Assembly (NCBI GenBank): GCA_003342815.1 | Contig: PTEX01000012.1 | Coordinates: forward strand, 5,069,209 to 5,133,208 | Origin: Eudromia elegans | Taxonomy: Eukaryota; Chordata; Aves; Tinamiformes; Tinamidae | Direction: 5' to 3' | Length of the DNA: 64,000 nucleotides | Program-made: the position numbers and the translations under genes | In this document: positions 51,328-63,846 of the stretch, piece after piece | Layout: each line of letters begins with the position of its first letter | Numbering within the stretch: position 1 is the first letter of the stretch | Notes under the pieces: generated by a model | Told to the model about the DNA's origin: nothing | Seen by the model: the letters and a program-made list of their open reading frames with translations, nothing else | The model's database searches: none

Positions 51328-52974
51328 GTAAGACTGAGTTGCTCTTGGGGTAAGAAAAAAAAAAAAAAAAGGTAACCTCCAAAATGTAGTAAAAATATAA
51401 AATAATTCTTTAGCAACATAAAAGTTGAAATAATTTTATGGTATTTTTTGCTTTCTGTTGAGCTGGGCTTGGAGGATTTCCTTACCTCACAGAATGCTCT
51501 GCAATATAGACCACATTGTACCTTAATAAATATGCCCCAGAAATTTTGGAGAGAAGACTGAAGGAAACCATTCTTGGAAATTATTTTATTCTTTTTGCCA
51601 ATAAATTTAAAGTGTCTGAGTATATCTTACTGTTCTTATTTCCTGTTTTCCTGATCCTACTTCTATATTCCCTGTTTTGTTTTGTTTTTTAATGCCATTG
51701 GCACTTACTATGCCCTTTCTTTGGAGTAATTTCTTTTCATTACTTCCCTGCAGCCTCCTACAGCAAACTAAATTTTGATTTCTTCACTTAATTTTTACAT
51801 TCAAATGTAAAAATTTGATTTGAATTCAGATTTGAATTTGTATCTGACTATCTTACTTTCTAAATGCAGCTTATTGCAGTCCTTCTGGTTTTATAATGCT
51901 ACATACAAGAGCTGGAATTTGGGGTTGCATTTTTTGTTCATTCATTTTCATAGAGCATCTTAGTTGAGTGTACGCTAGCAATTTCTACTACTTGATGTTT
52001 TTGGTAAATTTGATCATTTGCAGAATTTCCATAAGCAGGAAGTTCTCGCATCATTTAATTAAAAAAAAAAAAAAGATTTTAATAGCAATTCAGACTATAA
52101 CATCATCTCTTCCATTTTGCTTACTTCTAAATGATAAGAAAACAAATTGTTGTTTTAACAGACCAAAAAAAGTCTTTTTTTTCCCCCCAAAGCTTGTAGT
52201 TTTAAGGTATAAGAGGGAACAAGACTTTCTGGGTGAAATAGCTGACAAGTAATACTTCTAGTTTTCTGTACCTTTTTCTGTATTTTACTTGATATGTCAG
52301 GCAACCATCTGTGTAGGTGATGCCAATGGTAGGGTGCAGAACAGGCTGAGTTGTGAGCACAGAGACGATGGCTGATGGTACGGGAGCACATGAGATAACT
52401 CAAGGACAGAAGTGACTACAGACCCCTCACTGAGGAACGGGAGAGTCGTCAAAGGACAGTCTTGGAAGACTGAATAGAAAACAGAGGCAATAGATATGCA
52501 GAGAAAAAGAGAGGTTACACCTGATATTTCAGCAATGGGTCATCAGAGGCCTTGAAAACTTTTTCGTTAGTTATGTTTTGTATTCAGCTGGAGCGGATCC
52601 ATGAGCAGCCTGAGAAAGTGGAAGTCAGTGCAGTAAAGCACAGATTAAAATGACTTTGCTCTCTATAGAAATAACACAATTCCTAGTTTCGCTAAAGCAT
52701 GTGGTTTTTTTGGCCAAAACAACAAAAGTGACACTTGGTTTGTTGGCTGATAATATTGAGTCTCACTGTCTCGCTCTCATTTTTTTCAGTATACAGCTTT
52801 TTTTGAAGTGCAAGAAAAAATAAGGACATCTTTTCTATACTGCTAATTCATAATAACTGCTATTTGTGGAAGATCAATGCTCATTTTAAGAAGCATTGTT
52901 CTGTTACTGAGCTTTGTGGGGGAGGCTTTATGTTCTTTCATCGATATTTCATATTATTTCTCTTTCTTTTAAAG
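51328..52974 (+). other. NAV3: Intron between exons g and h
   Basis: 1.6 kb, gtaaga to cttttaaag. It contains A-runs at about 51,356-51,370 and 52,060-52,074. No other feature recognised. Confidence 0.85.
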
Positions 52975-53027
52975 TACACGGCTCCTCATTATCACTTGTC
53001 TCCAGCACATCCTCTCTCTACTCTACA
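52975..53027 (+). CDS. NAV3: NAV3 exon h (53 nt): HGSSLSLVSSTSSLYST
   Basis: A short exon after tctttcttttaaag. TA completes Val with the preceding G, then 17 codons read HGSSLSLVSSTSSLYST, ending on a codon boundary before gtgagt. This string is nearly identical in NAV2 and NAV3, which fixes the frame and both borders. Because it goes from phase 1 to phase 0, skipping it alone would shift the frame; it should be constitutive. Confidence 0.95.
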
Positions 53028-55028
53028 GTGAGTATTGACTTTTTTTTAAAAAAAGTTTTGCTGGCCTCTGTTCTTGTTTATTTTACATGAAGTACAGTAG
53101 CTTGAGGTTTAGAAGAATTAATATTGTACTGCAGTAAAACAGAAACGTTTCTTTTCAACTTTGTGTTGTTATGCTATTTTAAAAGACACTATTTGCATCT
53201 TTTTAAGTGATTAATCTAGAACTGTTAAAATCATATGTATACTCTGAAAGCTAAATTGAAGGTGATGATAGTCTAGGAGTCTTATTTGAAGGGAACTCTC
53301 ATGTTGTGAATGGCTTCTTGCTGATGTGGTTGATAATTTTGAGTGCTTTTGCTTATTTTCAACTATTTCTGTAGTTGAACCATTTATGAAATGAACCATT
53401 ATGAAGTTGAACCATTTATAGACCATTTTTCTCTTGACACCATTTGAGATACTCTTCTTTAAAAACAAAATGCTTTCAGGTTAAGTGATATAAAATTTGC
53501 AATTTAACCATTGATCTCTGTTGAAGATGATAACATTCAGAAAGAAATGACATGAATTTAGACACTCTTCTTCTAAGAAAAGTTGCTTAAATTAAATAAT
53601 CTTAATTAATTTAGAATTAACAAACTGCTAATTGTATTCCCCTGTCTCAAGCAAAAGGTTTTTTTCCCCTGTTTTACTGTTTTGTTATCATTTTGCTATC
53701 TGCTGCACGCTTTGTGACTTCAGTTATTCTGCTGGTAAGAAATGGAAGCATGTTTAGCATGGAGGGAGCTGAACACATTTGGACATTCCCTTGCTAAAAC
53801 ATAACAGTTCCTTTGCAGCCTGGAGTCACAGGTGATACCCATGGGCCTATTAGCGTGGAAGAGCAACTCACTTTTAGATTTTCACACTCTAAAGTCATGG
53901 ACAGTCTGTCTTCACCTGTGGAAAAATCTTTGCTGCCAATGCCCTTTCTGTCATGCATTATATTCAGTTTGCATGAGGAATTTCCCTAGTTCAGTTCTGA
54001 TGTCAAATTTTAGAAGAATCTGGTTATTGATGGTGCACCCAGAATCTGGCGCTGTCTTTCGCTTACGCCTTCCTCTGGCCACAGAAGATGGCTCATGTAG
54101 GCTGAACCCTGGTGGAGAGGCAACACTTCTCTGCAGTGAGGGCCGCTTGCTAGTGCCATGCAGCTCTTTGGTCAGCAGTGGGGGCCAGCAACCTTACGAT
54201 GAAGGGTCCCCCCTGGCAGTTTCAGCATGAGGTCACCAACCCTGAGTTTTCGCTTTTTTAGCTTTTCCTGGCCCAGTGGAGTTCGTAAGAGGACACAGAC
54301 TTTCTTGACCCTCCATGAATGGTCACGTGCTACATTTGAATTAACAACAGTGGGAATAGATTTTCAGTTCTGTGCTACAAGCAGGCATCCCTTTGTGATT
54401 ATTGATCAGAAAATTAGTATTGGTGAGTGTCTCGTCAGTCCTGACCTGTCAATCATGGTGCAAAATCCTTCCCCTGTGGAAGGATGCATCAGATGCATCA
54501 GCTATGAGCAGTTAAGTTGCACTGAGAAATATTCTGGCATCTCAGAGTTTTTAGATTTAGCAGATTAAAATTTATTGAAAGAGATACTTTCAAAGTGTAA
54601 TAGTTTAGTTTCTTGGCTTGTTGAAAAAGTCTGCTAAGTAAATAGGGTCATTATATGACGTAAGGCGTAACTATATGGGAAATACCTGAAGTTATTAAGT
54701 ATTATTAACGAACTTGAACTGCAATTTCAAAATATGTTGATAGGCAATCTTAATATTTTGGTCAGTACTCTGTGTGGAAGAAATTATTTACAAGTGCAAG
54801 CCCCTGCAGCCCAGCAGCCAGGATACTGGCAAACTCTTCGCATTTTCATACGGAGCTTTTCCAAGTTGAAAAGAATTCCATTTATTGTTTCCACAGCATA
54901 CCTTCCTTGGAGGGAATGAATCTATTCATGTCATTTAAATGTAGCTGGCTTTTACTTTTTATTCATTTAATTACGTCACACATTGTTTCTAAATCTTTTT
55001 ACTTTTTTCTTTCTTTGTTTCCTTGCAG
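53028..55028 (+). other. NAV3: Intron between exons h and i
   Basis: 2.0 kb, gtgagt to ccttgcag. Two adjoining unrecognised open frames at 53,832-54,568 are probably chance. The last 60 bp are strongly pyrimidine-rich. Confidence 0.85.
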
Positions 55029-55052
55029 GCAGAAGAAAAAGCACATTCAGAG
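55029..55052 (+). CDS. NAV3: NAV3 microexon i (24 nt): AEEKAHSE
   Basis: An eight-codon exon, GCA to GAG, with the acceptor ttccttgcag and the donor gtaaaa. It encodes AEEKAHSE, matching the NAV3 linker just before the coiled coil (...SLYST-AEEKAHSE-QIQKLRR...). It is phase 0 to phase 0, so its loss would remove exactly eight residues. The pyrimidine run upstream is strong and a TGC lies immediately before the AG. That arrangement is known for SRRM4/nSR100-dependent neuronal microexons, but here it is only suggestive. It is easily missed by gene finders because of its length. Confidence 0.92.
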
Positions 55053-57259
55053 GTAAAAACTTTTCTTTGTTTTTATACTAGCATAGTTGTGTGATATTAT
55101 TTGAAAGTTTATTGGATATCCAGCATGACTAAAGTTCGGAGTTGCTAGGAGAAAAGCAAGGTTGTGGCTGCAGTGGGTGATGTTTTCTTTGCATTGCTGC
55201 TAAAGAATGCTCCTGGATGGAGTCTGAGAAGGTGTGAAGAATTAGTGAGAGGAAGACTTCTGAGTGGAAGACTTGTAATATGTCTGATTTCAGATTTAAT
55301 AGCATTCTGCTTATTGGATCCAAGGGTCTATGCAAGTCAGTAACATGCTTCTTTTCAGAAGAAATACTTAAAATGTTCCCTTTGAACTTCTATCACTTGT
55401 ACTTTGCATTGTATTAAGTTTCTGAAACTGACTTCTTTGTTGGATTTCGGAGAAAAGCAGACTGATTTCAGATACAAATCAGTTCTTACATGGAGAAGAG
55501 CTTTTCTCTCCTCCCGGTATATGAGTGGGTGACAAGAGTGGGTCAGCAGCTGAATAAAATTACAGCCTTTCTCTAACTGAAATGCTGATTGTATTAGGAG
55601 GGCGTGAGTAGCAGCAGCAATAAAATACAGCACCAAGGGGTGCCCTTACACTTCACAGAGCTGCGTGTCTCCAGACTGCTGGGCTTATTGTGTTACTACT
55701 TTTTGCTATTGTAATCTGGCAATAAATTGACCAAAAATTATAGTGATTTTTTAGCGTTTGGAGGACAATGAACAGAGAGATAAACATACTCTTCCCTCCT
55801 TACTTATCATAGTATATTTCAATCTGACTTCTTCTTGAACTTTTGTAAGTTCCTTTCTCTGAAAGTTAAAGTAAAGGATCTCAAAACCATGTTATAACTC
55901 TTTTCATTTCCCTGTGTATAGAGGTGAAATAGACTCTCTTTTTTTCCCTGTATTTCTACATGATGTTTTTTCAGTATCTAGAAGGTGAGCTCTGTGAACA
56001 TCTTGCAGGAGATGTTGAAGAGAACTGCCTTTGTGTATCTGCAGGAATGTATTGAAAATATAGTTTAAGTAGGAAGATCAAATAATTGTTATTGAAAACC
56101 AAAGAGACATCTTGGAAGAAAGAAAGGGGCAGTCTGGGATGGAGAATAGCTCAGTAATCTGTGTGCTTTGCTTTGAGCTAGCGTAGATGATGTAGGTAGC
56201 TCTGTATCACAGATGTACAGTTACCTCTTGTTTTTAAAGTATGTACAATTTTCCCAGTTGATTTTTATGGAAATCATAAGATTTAAGTATTGCAGAAGTC
56301 CTTATTCATGCAAGTGTAAGTGTGTGAATGTTATATACTCTTTTTCCTAATCTGTTTTTACCCATTTCATGTCCCTAATGTGGAATAATTCCTTTTTATG
56401 CCTGAAAAAGGAAGGGCTTTAAAGTGAAACTCTATGCTATGCTAAAGTTCAATGCAAGAATGGGGGTCCGTATCATATTTAAAGTAAGGTTAAGTGGGCT
56501 TAAAATGATTCATGAGTTTCATGCTAGATGTCTATTCTAGCTGAACTTTGCTTAAGGATCCTATTTTTCATAAAAGGATGCAGGAGGAGACTCTTGAAGT
56601 AAGTTTATTTTTGCATCAACAAGCACATTTAAGTTACTTTTAAGTTGGCCAGCAAGTTTTTTGAAAGCTATATGTGGCTTAACCAGGCTGCGTGGTTGAA
56701 TTGCATGGCATGTGGGAAGTAGCCACATTGCTGTACATCATCTAACTTTAGACATCTGCCAAGTAGACATCTGTGCCTGAGCCAGTCACTGAGACCTCCT
56801 TCGTGCCAGGCAGACGGGGCGTGCTTTTTGGCACTTCGTCTCATTCTAACATAGACATTTAACATATGTTGGCTGCATCACATGCCTATAGCGAGGCAAG
56901 ATGAACCTCACCCAGATTTGTTCACCAGCGAGGGCCTCTGACATTGGTCAGGCTGAGGACCTGCTTTAAGCCATAAGAATCTGATAAAAGAACATGACAT
57001 TTGCATGTGCAAGCAGGGCCATATACATACAAAGTGGTATCTGCCCGTATATGCTAAAGTAAGTGCGTCTTAGCATATACACTGCTTAAGCACTAGAAAA
57101 CAGTTGGTGCAGTGTAAGTGCCATCTTCTAGTGATCTGTATTTTTGAGTAGTTTTGAGATTAAAATCTGTAAAATTCAGATTTTATGAACATCGTAGGGG
57201 GTCCTTTCAGAAACTGAAAGCTGAAATGCTGATCAGAATCTGTTTGTTTTCTTATTTAG
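55053..57259 (+). other. NAV3: Intron between exons i and j
   Basis: 2.2 kb, gtaaaa to ttatttag. No repeat or further exon recognised. Confidence 0.85.
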
Positions 57260-57337
57260 CAAATTCAGAAACTACGAAGAGAGCTGGTTGCATCACAGGA
57301 AAAAGTTGCTACCCTCACATCCCAGCTTTCAGCAAAT
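57260..57337 (+). CDS. NAV3: NAV3 exon j (78 nt): start of the central coiled coil
   Basis: The acceptor is tcttatttag and the donor gtaagt. The 26 codons read QIQKLRRELVASQEKVATLT and SQLSAN in phase 0/0. Leucines and valines recur with heptad spacing and charged residues lie between them (IQKLRREL..S..KVATLTSQL), the start of the coiled coil that follows the serine-rich linker in all NAV proteins. Coiled coils of this family serve in self-association. The exon is frame-neutral if skipped but structurally integral. Confidence 0.95.
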
Positions 57338-57750
57338 GTAAGTACTTCTGCCGTATGATGGTACACAGGACTTAAACACAGAGTGTGTTTCCAGATCTGC
57401 TAATAACTCTTATTTGGTCCAGGTATCAATAGCTACTTTGGGAGACTTTTGTTATTTATTTATTTTGATTTAAATTAAGTCATTTCATTAAAGATCTGCT
57501 TTTCCTTAGCTTCAAGCAAAAAACCATTTGTAATCAGACACAGGGGAGATGTGTACAATGGAAATGACTTGAGAGTTCTGAAAAGGGTAGGGGTTACAGT
57601 GATTTTTTGTTTTGTTACACCTATTTCCTAAGGGGAATTGTAAATGCAGTTTATAATGTCCTATATTTTTCATTTGGTTCATCAGAAGTAAGAGCAGCTG
57701 ACTCAAGTTCAGTGGCTTGAAGCCACCAAACTATTTTATTTAGCTATTAG

Positions 57751-57806
57751 ACATATATATTTATGTATTTGTGTATGTATACATGCACACATATATATGT
57801 ATATGA
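57751..57806. repeat. AT/TG-rich microsatellite
   Basis: Degenerate alternating purine-pyrimidine sequence made of atat, gtat and acat units. Confidence 0.75.
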
Positions 57807-60800
57807 GTGTTTGTGGATATGGTGCATATACATATCACTATATAGACCTATAAAACTTGGATATTATTTTTAAGGATGTACTCTTTATAGATCAGAGATA
57901 GGTAACAAACTCACAATAATGGGGAAAGACTTTTCCATTGCATGTCATTCAAACATAATCTTGATCTTGAATCATCCTGAAGATGCTTTTGCTGCAGTGG
58001 ATATTAAACTCACAGCCCACGTGCTACTGCATTTTTGAGACTGAAAAGCCTGTTTTTTTTGCTGATGAATTGAATCATATAAGCACTAAAAAGACAGTCC
58101 CATCAGCTTAGTGAAGGCAATGCAGTTTTCTATGGATTTTCTGCAACGTACTGAGCAAAAAGAGATAGAATTTAGAAATTTCTAATAAACACTGTATCAG
58201 ATTTTAGCTAAAACTGAAAAATGTATTTTTCAATATGAACTTGCCTTTCCATCAATGTCCTTTAATGTCTGCAAAATGAATAGATTTGATATTTACAGTA
58301 GTGGAATTACTGCTGCCAGGTGTGACAGTGTAAACAGAGGTGAATGTAGAAGAGTTTGCATAATTAATGCATAACTTCCTCTAGACAGTGGCTGATTTTT
58401 CTGTGCTTCCACTTCCTGTAGAGGAGCACTGAAGGACTAGAAATTGCAGGCAGCTCTATGGTATAATTGTTACTATGAATTTGTCAAATTCCATTTGGAA
58501 AAGCAGACTGTCATTGCAAGGGGGATACTCCAAAGCAAAGACAGAAGCTTAGGAATAGTAGCAGAGGGTGAACTACAACCACATGGATCCTGTCAGTGAA
58601 AGACAGCAAGGAATAAATACCTCCTTTGAACGTGGTAACAGCTCTGTCTGGTTCAGGTCCACTCCTTCCTTAGAAACAATTTTAAAAAAAATTAAAAAAA
58701 AAAAGAAGAAAAACCCCAAACTAAAAATAGGAATACACAACCAAAAAAGGACATGAATGATGCTTTTGATAGGATTCATTATAGTTCCATTTTGCAAAGA
58801 TAAGTCCTTCAAAATGCAGGCAGAACAATATACAAGCGTGTATGGAATTCATGTGCTGCAGTAACGGCTGACACAGAGCTAACGGCCACTGGGCTGGTTC
58901 GCAGAGAGCTCCCTGCTGTTCCTGCCAGCTGATGTATGGGAGTGATATGAGGTATTGAACACCTTATCAGAAAATAATGTAATCTGGAGAGTGTGAGCTA
59001 AAATCCCGCCTGGTTACCATGGTTTCAGATGGAGTTACCAAATAGTTACTGAACAATCTGTACTGAAGGGATTTTTTTTTTAAGCCAATTCAGAATATAA
59101 CTATAGTTACCATTCCCAAAACTGACCTGTAGTTGCAAGAGAGTATCATTTGTGTTTTTTTTTTTTTTCTTTAGAGAGAGAGCAGCTTTCTGATGCCCTG
59201 GACAATTTCAGTGGGCTTTTCTTCAAACATAGATATACTGAATATTTAGATCTATAGCTACTGCCAGTATTTTAAAGAAATTCCTTAAAGAAATTCATTA
59301 ATTCACTAAGGAAATTTAATTCTGTGAAGTACTACCACTACTGTGTTCCTGCTGGGCAAATAATTCCTGGTGGTGTGAAAGCTGCTGGTTCTCTGCGGAC
59401 TGCTTCATGTGAACATGTGGAAAAGCTGCTCTTTGCTCCTCCTGCCCAGCTTGCCCAGATGCTGAGCACCCACAAGGGACTGTCCTTCTACACTGGCACA
59501 GATAGGCCCTCCAGTCTCTTTTGAGGCGTGAGTGTAAGCTAGTGAATGAGGCAACACTGGAATCCTGCTTTCTTGTAAACTCAAAAACTAAACTCTGAGT
59601 TGGGCTCTTCATTTGGAAAATTATAACCAGTGTCTGCATCCTGGGTATGAGATTCCATCCCTCGCATATTTTAGAAGTAAGTCTTGGTAATGTTATCTTT
59701 GATGGGTATGTTTTCACTTGGGTCATTCTTTACTTTCCTATCCTGAGAGCAACAAACTGAAATGAACACCACAACAGCTAGGACATCATGTCTCACGTAG
59801 CCCTGTTTACTAACAAGTCTGTTCTTCCTTACGAGGAGCTTTCTTTGTGCAAGAAAAAGACTGGATTCCTGCAAGCAGTGGTGCCCCATCAGCAGAACAA
59901 GAATATTTGCCTGTGGTAGAGTCCTGCTCAGATGGCTGCTATAGGGCTGGTGTGGGAGCCACTCATGTCCCTAGGAACTGGGGACTCTCGCTACCATGCC
60001 TTGTTTTACCGGGCAGGCAGAAAGTTTGCAATTCCCTCCTTTCCCTTGTTCTGAGCAGGAAACCCCAGCGTATTCGTTCCTGCTGTTGCACTGAAAGGGA
60101 GGACTGAAACACGACTCTCTTTAGTCTCCATCCTCTTCAAGGCACTGCAGTAATGCTGTAACCTTGAATCCAGTAGCAAGTAGAGATAAGTAAAAGGTTG
60201 GTAGGACATTCTCCTACACAACCGAACCAGTGAGGCGGCTCTTACCTAAACATCAATTTGGTCATGTTCTTCTGACTGGCAGCTACCTTCTAATCCATCT
60301 CCATGGAGACAGTCCTTGCACTTTAAACCTATAACCAACCCTAAAGCTGATCCTGTTAGTACATGACACCAGAAAAAAGAGTCAGGTCAAAAGAGTCTTC
60401 GGTGGTAATGTGTTAGTACTAATTCTGTCAGTTATTCGTATTTATATGAATAAATTATATGGAGTAAAGATTAAATATCAAGAATAAAATTCATCTTGAA
60501 AACATGGTACATGCATAACCTCTTGTGACAAGGTCTATGGATCTTAGCCGAATTACAGATTATACTTTGATACTTAAAAGCAATCAGTTACATGCTTTTC
60601 ATAAAGATCATGAGAGTAATTATCTGATTTAATATGACAAACTTCAGACCAACTTAGATGGGCTTTTAATTTTTGTTACTCTCTAATGTCTTAGCACTCT
60701 TATCTATGAAGTAAGTATATTTCACATGCATATCCTTTATCTCCTAGTCTGAGAGACGTGCTTCACCAGTCCCAGGCATGTAAAGGAGAAAGGATCACTT

Positions 60801-63114
60801 TGCCCAACTTCCTGCAGATATATCCATCTCTGGCAGGTTCAGTGTCTTCTCTGATAACTTTTGTTGACAAGGAAATTATTCAGGCATTTCTGATGCCTTT
60901 GCTATCAATACAGTCATCTTCATGGCTTTAATCCCAAGTTCCCCTTAAATTCCTTATTTTGTATCTGAAAATAGCCATTTTTTCCTCTGTTTGGTCTTGC
61001 GTTGGAAACTTGCCTTTAAGAGCAAGAAGTCCTATTCCCTCACAGTTATTTCAGGCTTAAATCTGTTGTGACCATTTCCCTGATAGAACAGAATTAAGAA
61101 ATGCTGTGTGGAAGTGAAGAACAGAGCATAATCCTTCTCATTCACACACTATTTGCATCTTTTCCTTACTTTCTAAGCCACAGAAGAGGGTGCCACTTCT
61201 GAAGTGTGTGTGTCATTACAGGGCTGGTATGCTGAAATAGGTCAGGCCTTCCCTTGATGCCTTATTTTCTTTTAAAACCTGGCAGTTGAAAGCTGGAGTT
61301 TTTTTCCCATATTTTGGAAGCCCCTTCTGAGGTGTCTCCGTTGTGCTTTTGTTTATTACACAGGTTTAGTTAATTGGACTCAAGTTTATCTCATTTGATT
61401 AATCCTATTCTGTTGGGAAATAGAAGCAAAGTTTAAAGGTTAATACTCTTTCTTTCACAGAGCAGGATTTCAATGTAATAAGCATTTAAGACAATGGACA
61501 ATGCAACTGAAAGTTGTTTCTTGAGCACTAGTCAGCTGGTGGCCCTTTGGATTATGACTCCTTAATATTAACATGTAAAAGCTTTGTAGTCTTTATCTCA
61601 AATGAATTAGGAGAAATCCATCATCATCTTGATCCCGTTGTGTTTATGACTGAGATAAGGTATTCTGTCATTGGCTTAATTTTTTTAGGAATCCATTCCT
61701 GTGACATGGCTCTCTTCCTCTAAGGACTTTCATGCAATTCCATGATAGTTTCAGGGACTTTGATATCCTTTGTAGCGATGCTTTTTGGTTATTTTTGTGT
61801 AATTTCCTTTTGTGCCTTTTTTGTTGTTGTAGTTGCGTGTAACAAATGCTAAAGTTGTAACTAAGGAATGGAGAAATAGTTTGCGCCTGTGCAGAGCTGG
61901 ATACAAAAAGCAGTAGTTTTTTCTTCTCAGAGTGATGACATGGTGGGAACCAGCAAAGTCTGCAGTTTTCAAAGTGACTTTGTGTCAGTTGAGAAGTGTC
62001 CAGTTTGTATTCAACACATGTGTAGAGTTCGTTTTATTTAAAATTCTAACTTCAAGAATACAGCCTTAGATATATACATTAAATTAGGAATATGTACACT
62101 TACTACCTAATCCTTAAGAAATTACACATGTACCTATGCTCATTGAATGTTAGTCGTTGGGATACGTACCCTTTATTGAAAGAATTATCAGGAAGATAAT
62201 AAATAATCTAGTTCCTTGTTTGTATGAATAAGGCAGATGATTTGAACACTATATCCATACGAAATTAAAAAAAGAATTTTCTAATCATATAATTCACTCG
62301 TAGAAGGAATTTACAAGGCACAGAAATCTTTATAGCGGTGGGAAGTGGTTTACACAACACAGGAGCCACCTGCTGCCATAACAGTTCTGAAGTGCAGGCT
62401 CAGAAATGGACCACTGCTATATATTTGATATTCTTTTATTATTACTGTTATTTGATGAATAAATTAAAAAGGAAAATGGCAAAAATGTCTTTTCTTTCTC
62501 CCAAATGCCTAACAAAACTTTAGGGGCTGTGCCTTTTTATGATTATTCTTCTGATACAATCAGCTGGATTTCAACAGTTTTAGCTGTACTTGCACTAGCA
62601 TGTAAATTTGAACCTGAAAAAATTGACAGGCACCATGAATATGTATTGCTATACTAAAAAGAAAGAAATTTTCTTGAGGAAACTCAGTTAATCTATTTGT
62701 GCATACAAATATGGTCTCCGTGAATTACATTTCCACATGTATTGTAGTATCTGTGTTTGACAGTTTTGCCTGTTATCACTGTTGAAATTGAAGAATGAAA
62801 ATAAATACTTCCTTCTGATTTTACTGTTTGGTTTTGTGACAGGAGATTTGTGCTTTTGTGGCTTTTCATAGGAGCTAAATTCTCATTTTCTCTCGGCTGT
62901 GCAAGCTAGCTTAGCTTGGTGATTTCTTTCTGAACTCTTGCACTTCTCTACCTGCAAATCTCAATGTAAATTAGAAGGCGCAAAGGGTTGGACATAATCT
63001 TTGTGTGGGTCTTTCTTGCAGAGTGAAGCTTTTTGTAAGGAGGCATTTTTAAATCAGTTTCAGTTTTACCACTTTTCTGACCAAAAAGTAGATGTTATGA
63101 TTTTTGAGATTTTT

Positions 63115-63200
63115 CTATACATATAGAAACACATGTATAAATATTTATATGTTTATATATGTATATGAATATGTATAATAATATATTAATATTTTATAAA
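63115..63200. repeat. Degenerate (ATATGT)n AT-rich stretch
   Basis: Repeated tatat and gtatat units over about 85 bp, nearly free of C. Confidence 0.75.
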
Positions 63201-63762
63201 GCAGTGTTTGAGAAATAGAATGAGCAATGACATCTAATAGAAATAGTCCTGATTCTTTTGTTTCAAATTCCTCTGGAGTATTTTACTGGGGAGCTTAAAA
63301 TGTTTCCTTTAAGATAAGTACTTGAATTCCTCTTCTAAAGTGTTCATTAATTTAAAATAATTGTTCCTGGACTTCTATTTGGAAGCTGACTGTTTTGGCC
63401 AGTGCATCACTAAAGCCCAAGCTAGGCATTAAATCCATAACTCATTTCCAGGCAGAGATACCTAATCTAATCTCCTTGCAGTCTAAAGAAGCTGTGCTAA
63501 CTTGGCTGCTTCACCTACCCAAGTTAGTTCATTCTGAGTTTAAAGCTAACACGAAAGAGTTGGAGATGATGTGCTTGGCGGGGGGGAAAGAATAATAAAA
63601 TAGATCTGGGAGAAAGCCCAAAGTGGGAGTACTGAGTTTAACAGAGTCCTGATATTGTTTGTCCAGACAAAACGTATGAAACGCTTCTCATGTTCCTGAA
63701 AGGTCTAAAGTACATTTAGGACTCTTTCTCTCAACAAATGTTGTCTTCTGCCTCTCTCCCAG

Positions 63763-63846
63763 GCTCATCTCGTGGCAGCTTTCGAAAAAAGCTTAGGAAA
63801 TATGACCGGCCGCCTGCAAAGTCTCACGATGACAGCCGAACAAAAG
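63763..63846 (+). CDS. NAV3: NAV3 exon k (84 nt): AHLVAAFEKSLGNMTGRLQS
   Basis: The acceptor is cctctctcccag. The 28 codons read AHLVAAFEKSLGNMTGRLQS and LTMTAEQK and continue the coiled coil from exon j. The string is almost invariant in NAV2 and NAV3 and fixes the frame. The exon should end after AEQK, because the family continues with E/D-SEL, and the only GT there is gtgccg at 63,847, a poor donor beyond the GT. Reading on would give eight residues and a stop at about 63,871. The gene continues outside the window. Confidence 0.93.

Larger units (their letters stand above)
57338..63762 (+). other. NAV3: Intron between exons j and k
   Basis: 6.4 kb, gtaagt to ctctcccag. It contains two AT/TG-rich microsatellites, an A-rich run at about 58,682-58,708 and a T-run at about 59,155-59,170. 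No further exon is expected, since exons j and k join directly in the family. Confidence 0.85.

Noticed and set aside
53832..54568. Two adjoining plus-strand open frames (132 and 113 codons)
   Set aside because: No recognisable protein, ordinary intronic composition, and they lie between two exons that join in phase.
59150..59180. T-run followed by tttag as a splice acceptor
   Set aside because: Exons j and k join directly in the NAV family, and the sequence after it has early stops.
59316..59726. 136-codon minus-strand open frame
   Set aside because: No recognisable domain; it lies in a NAV3 intron without repeats or signals to support it.
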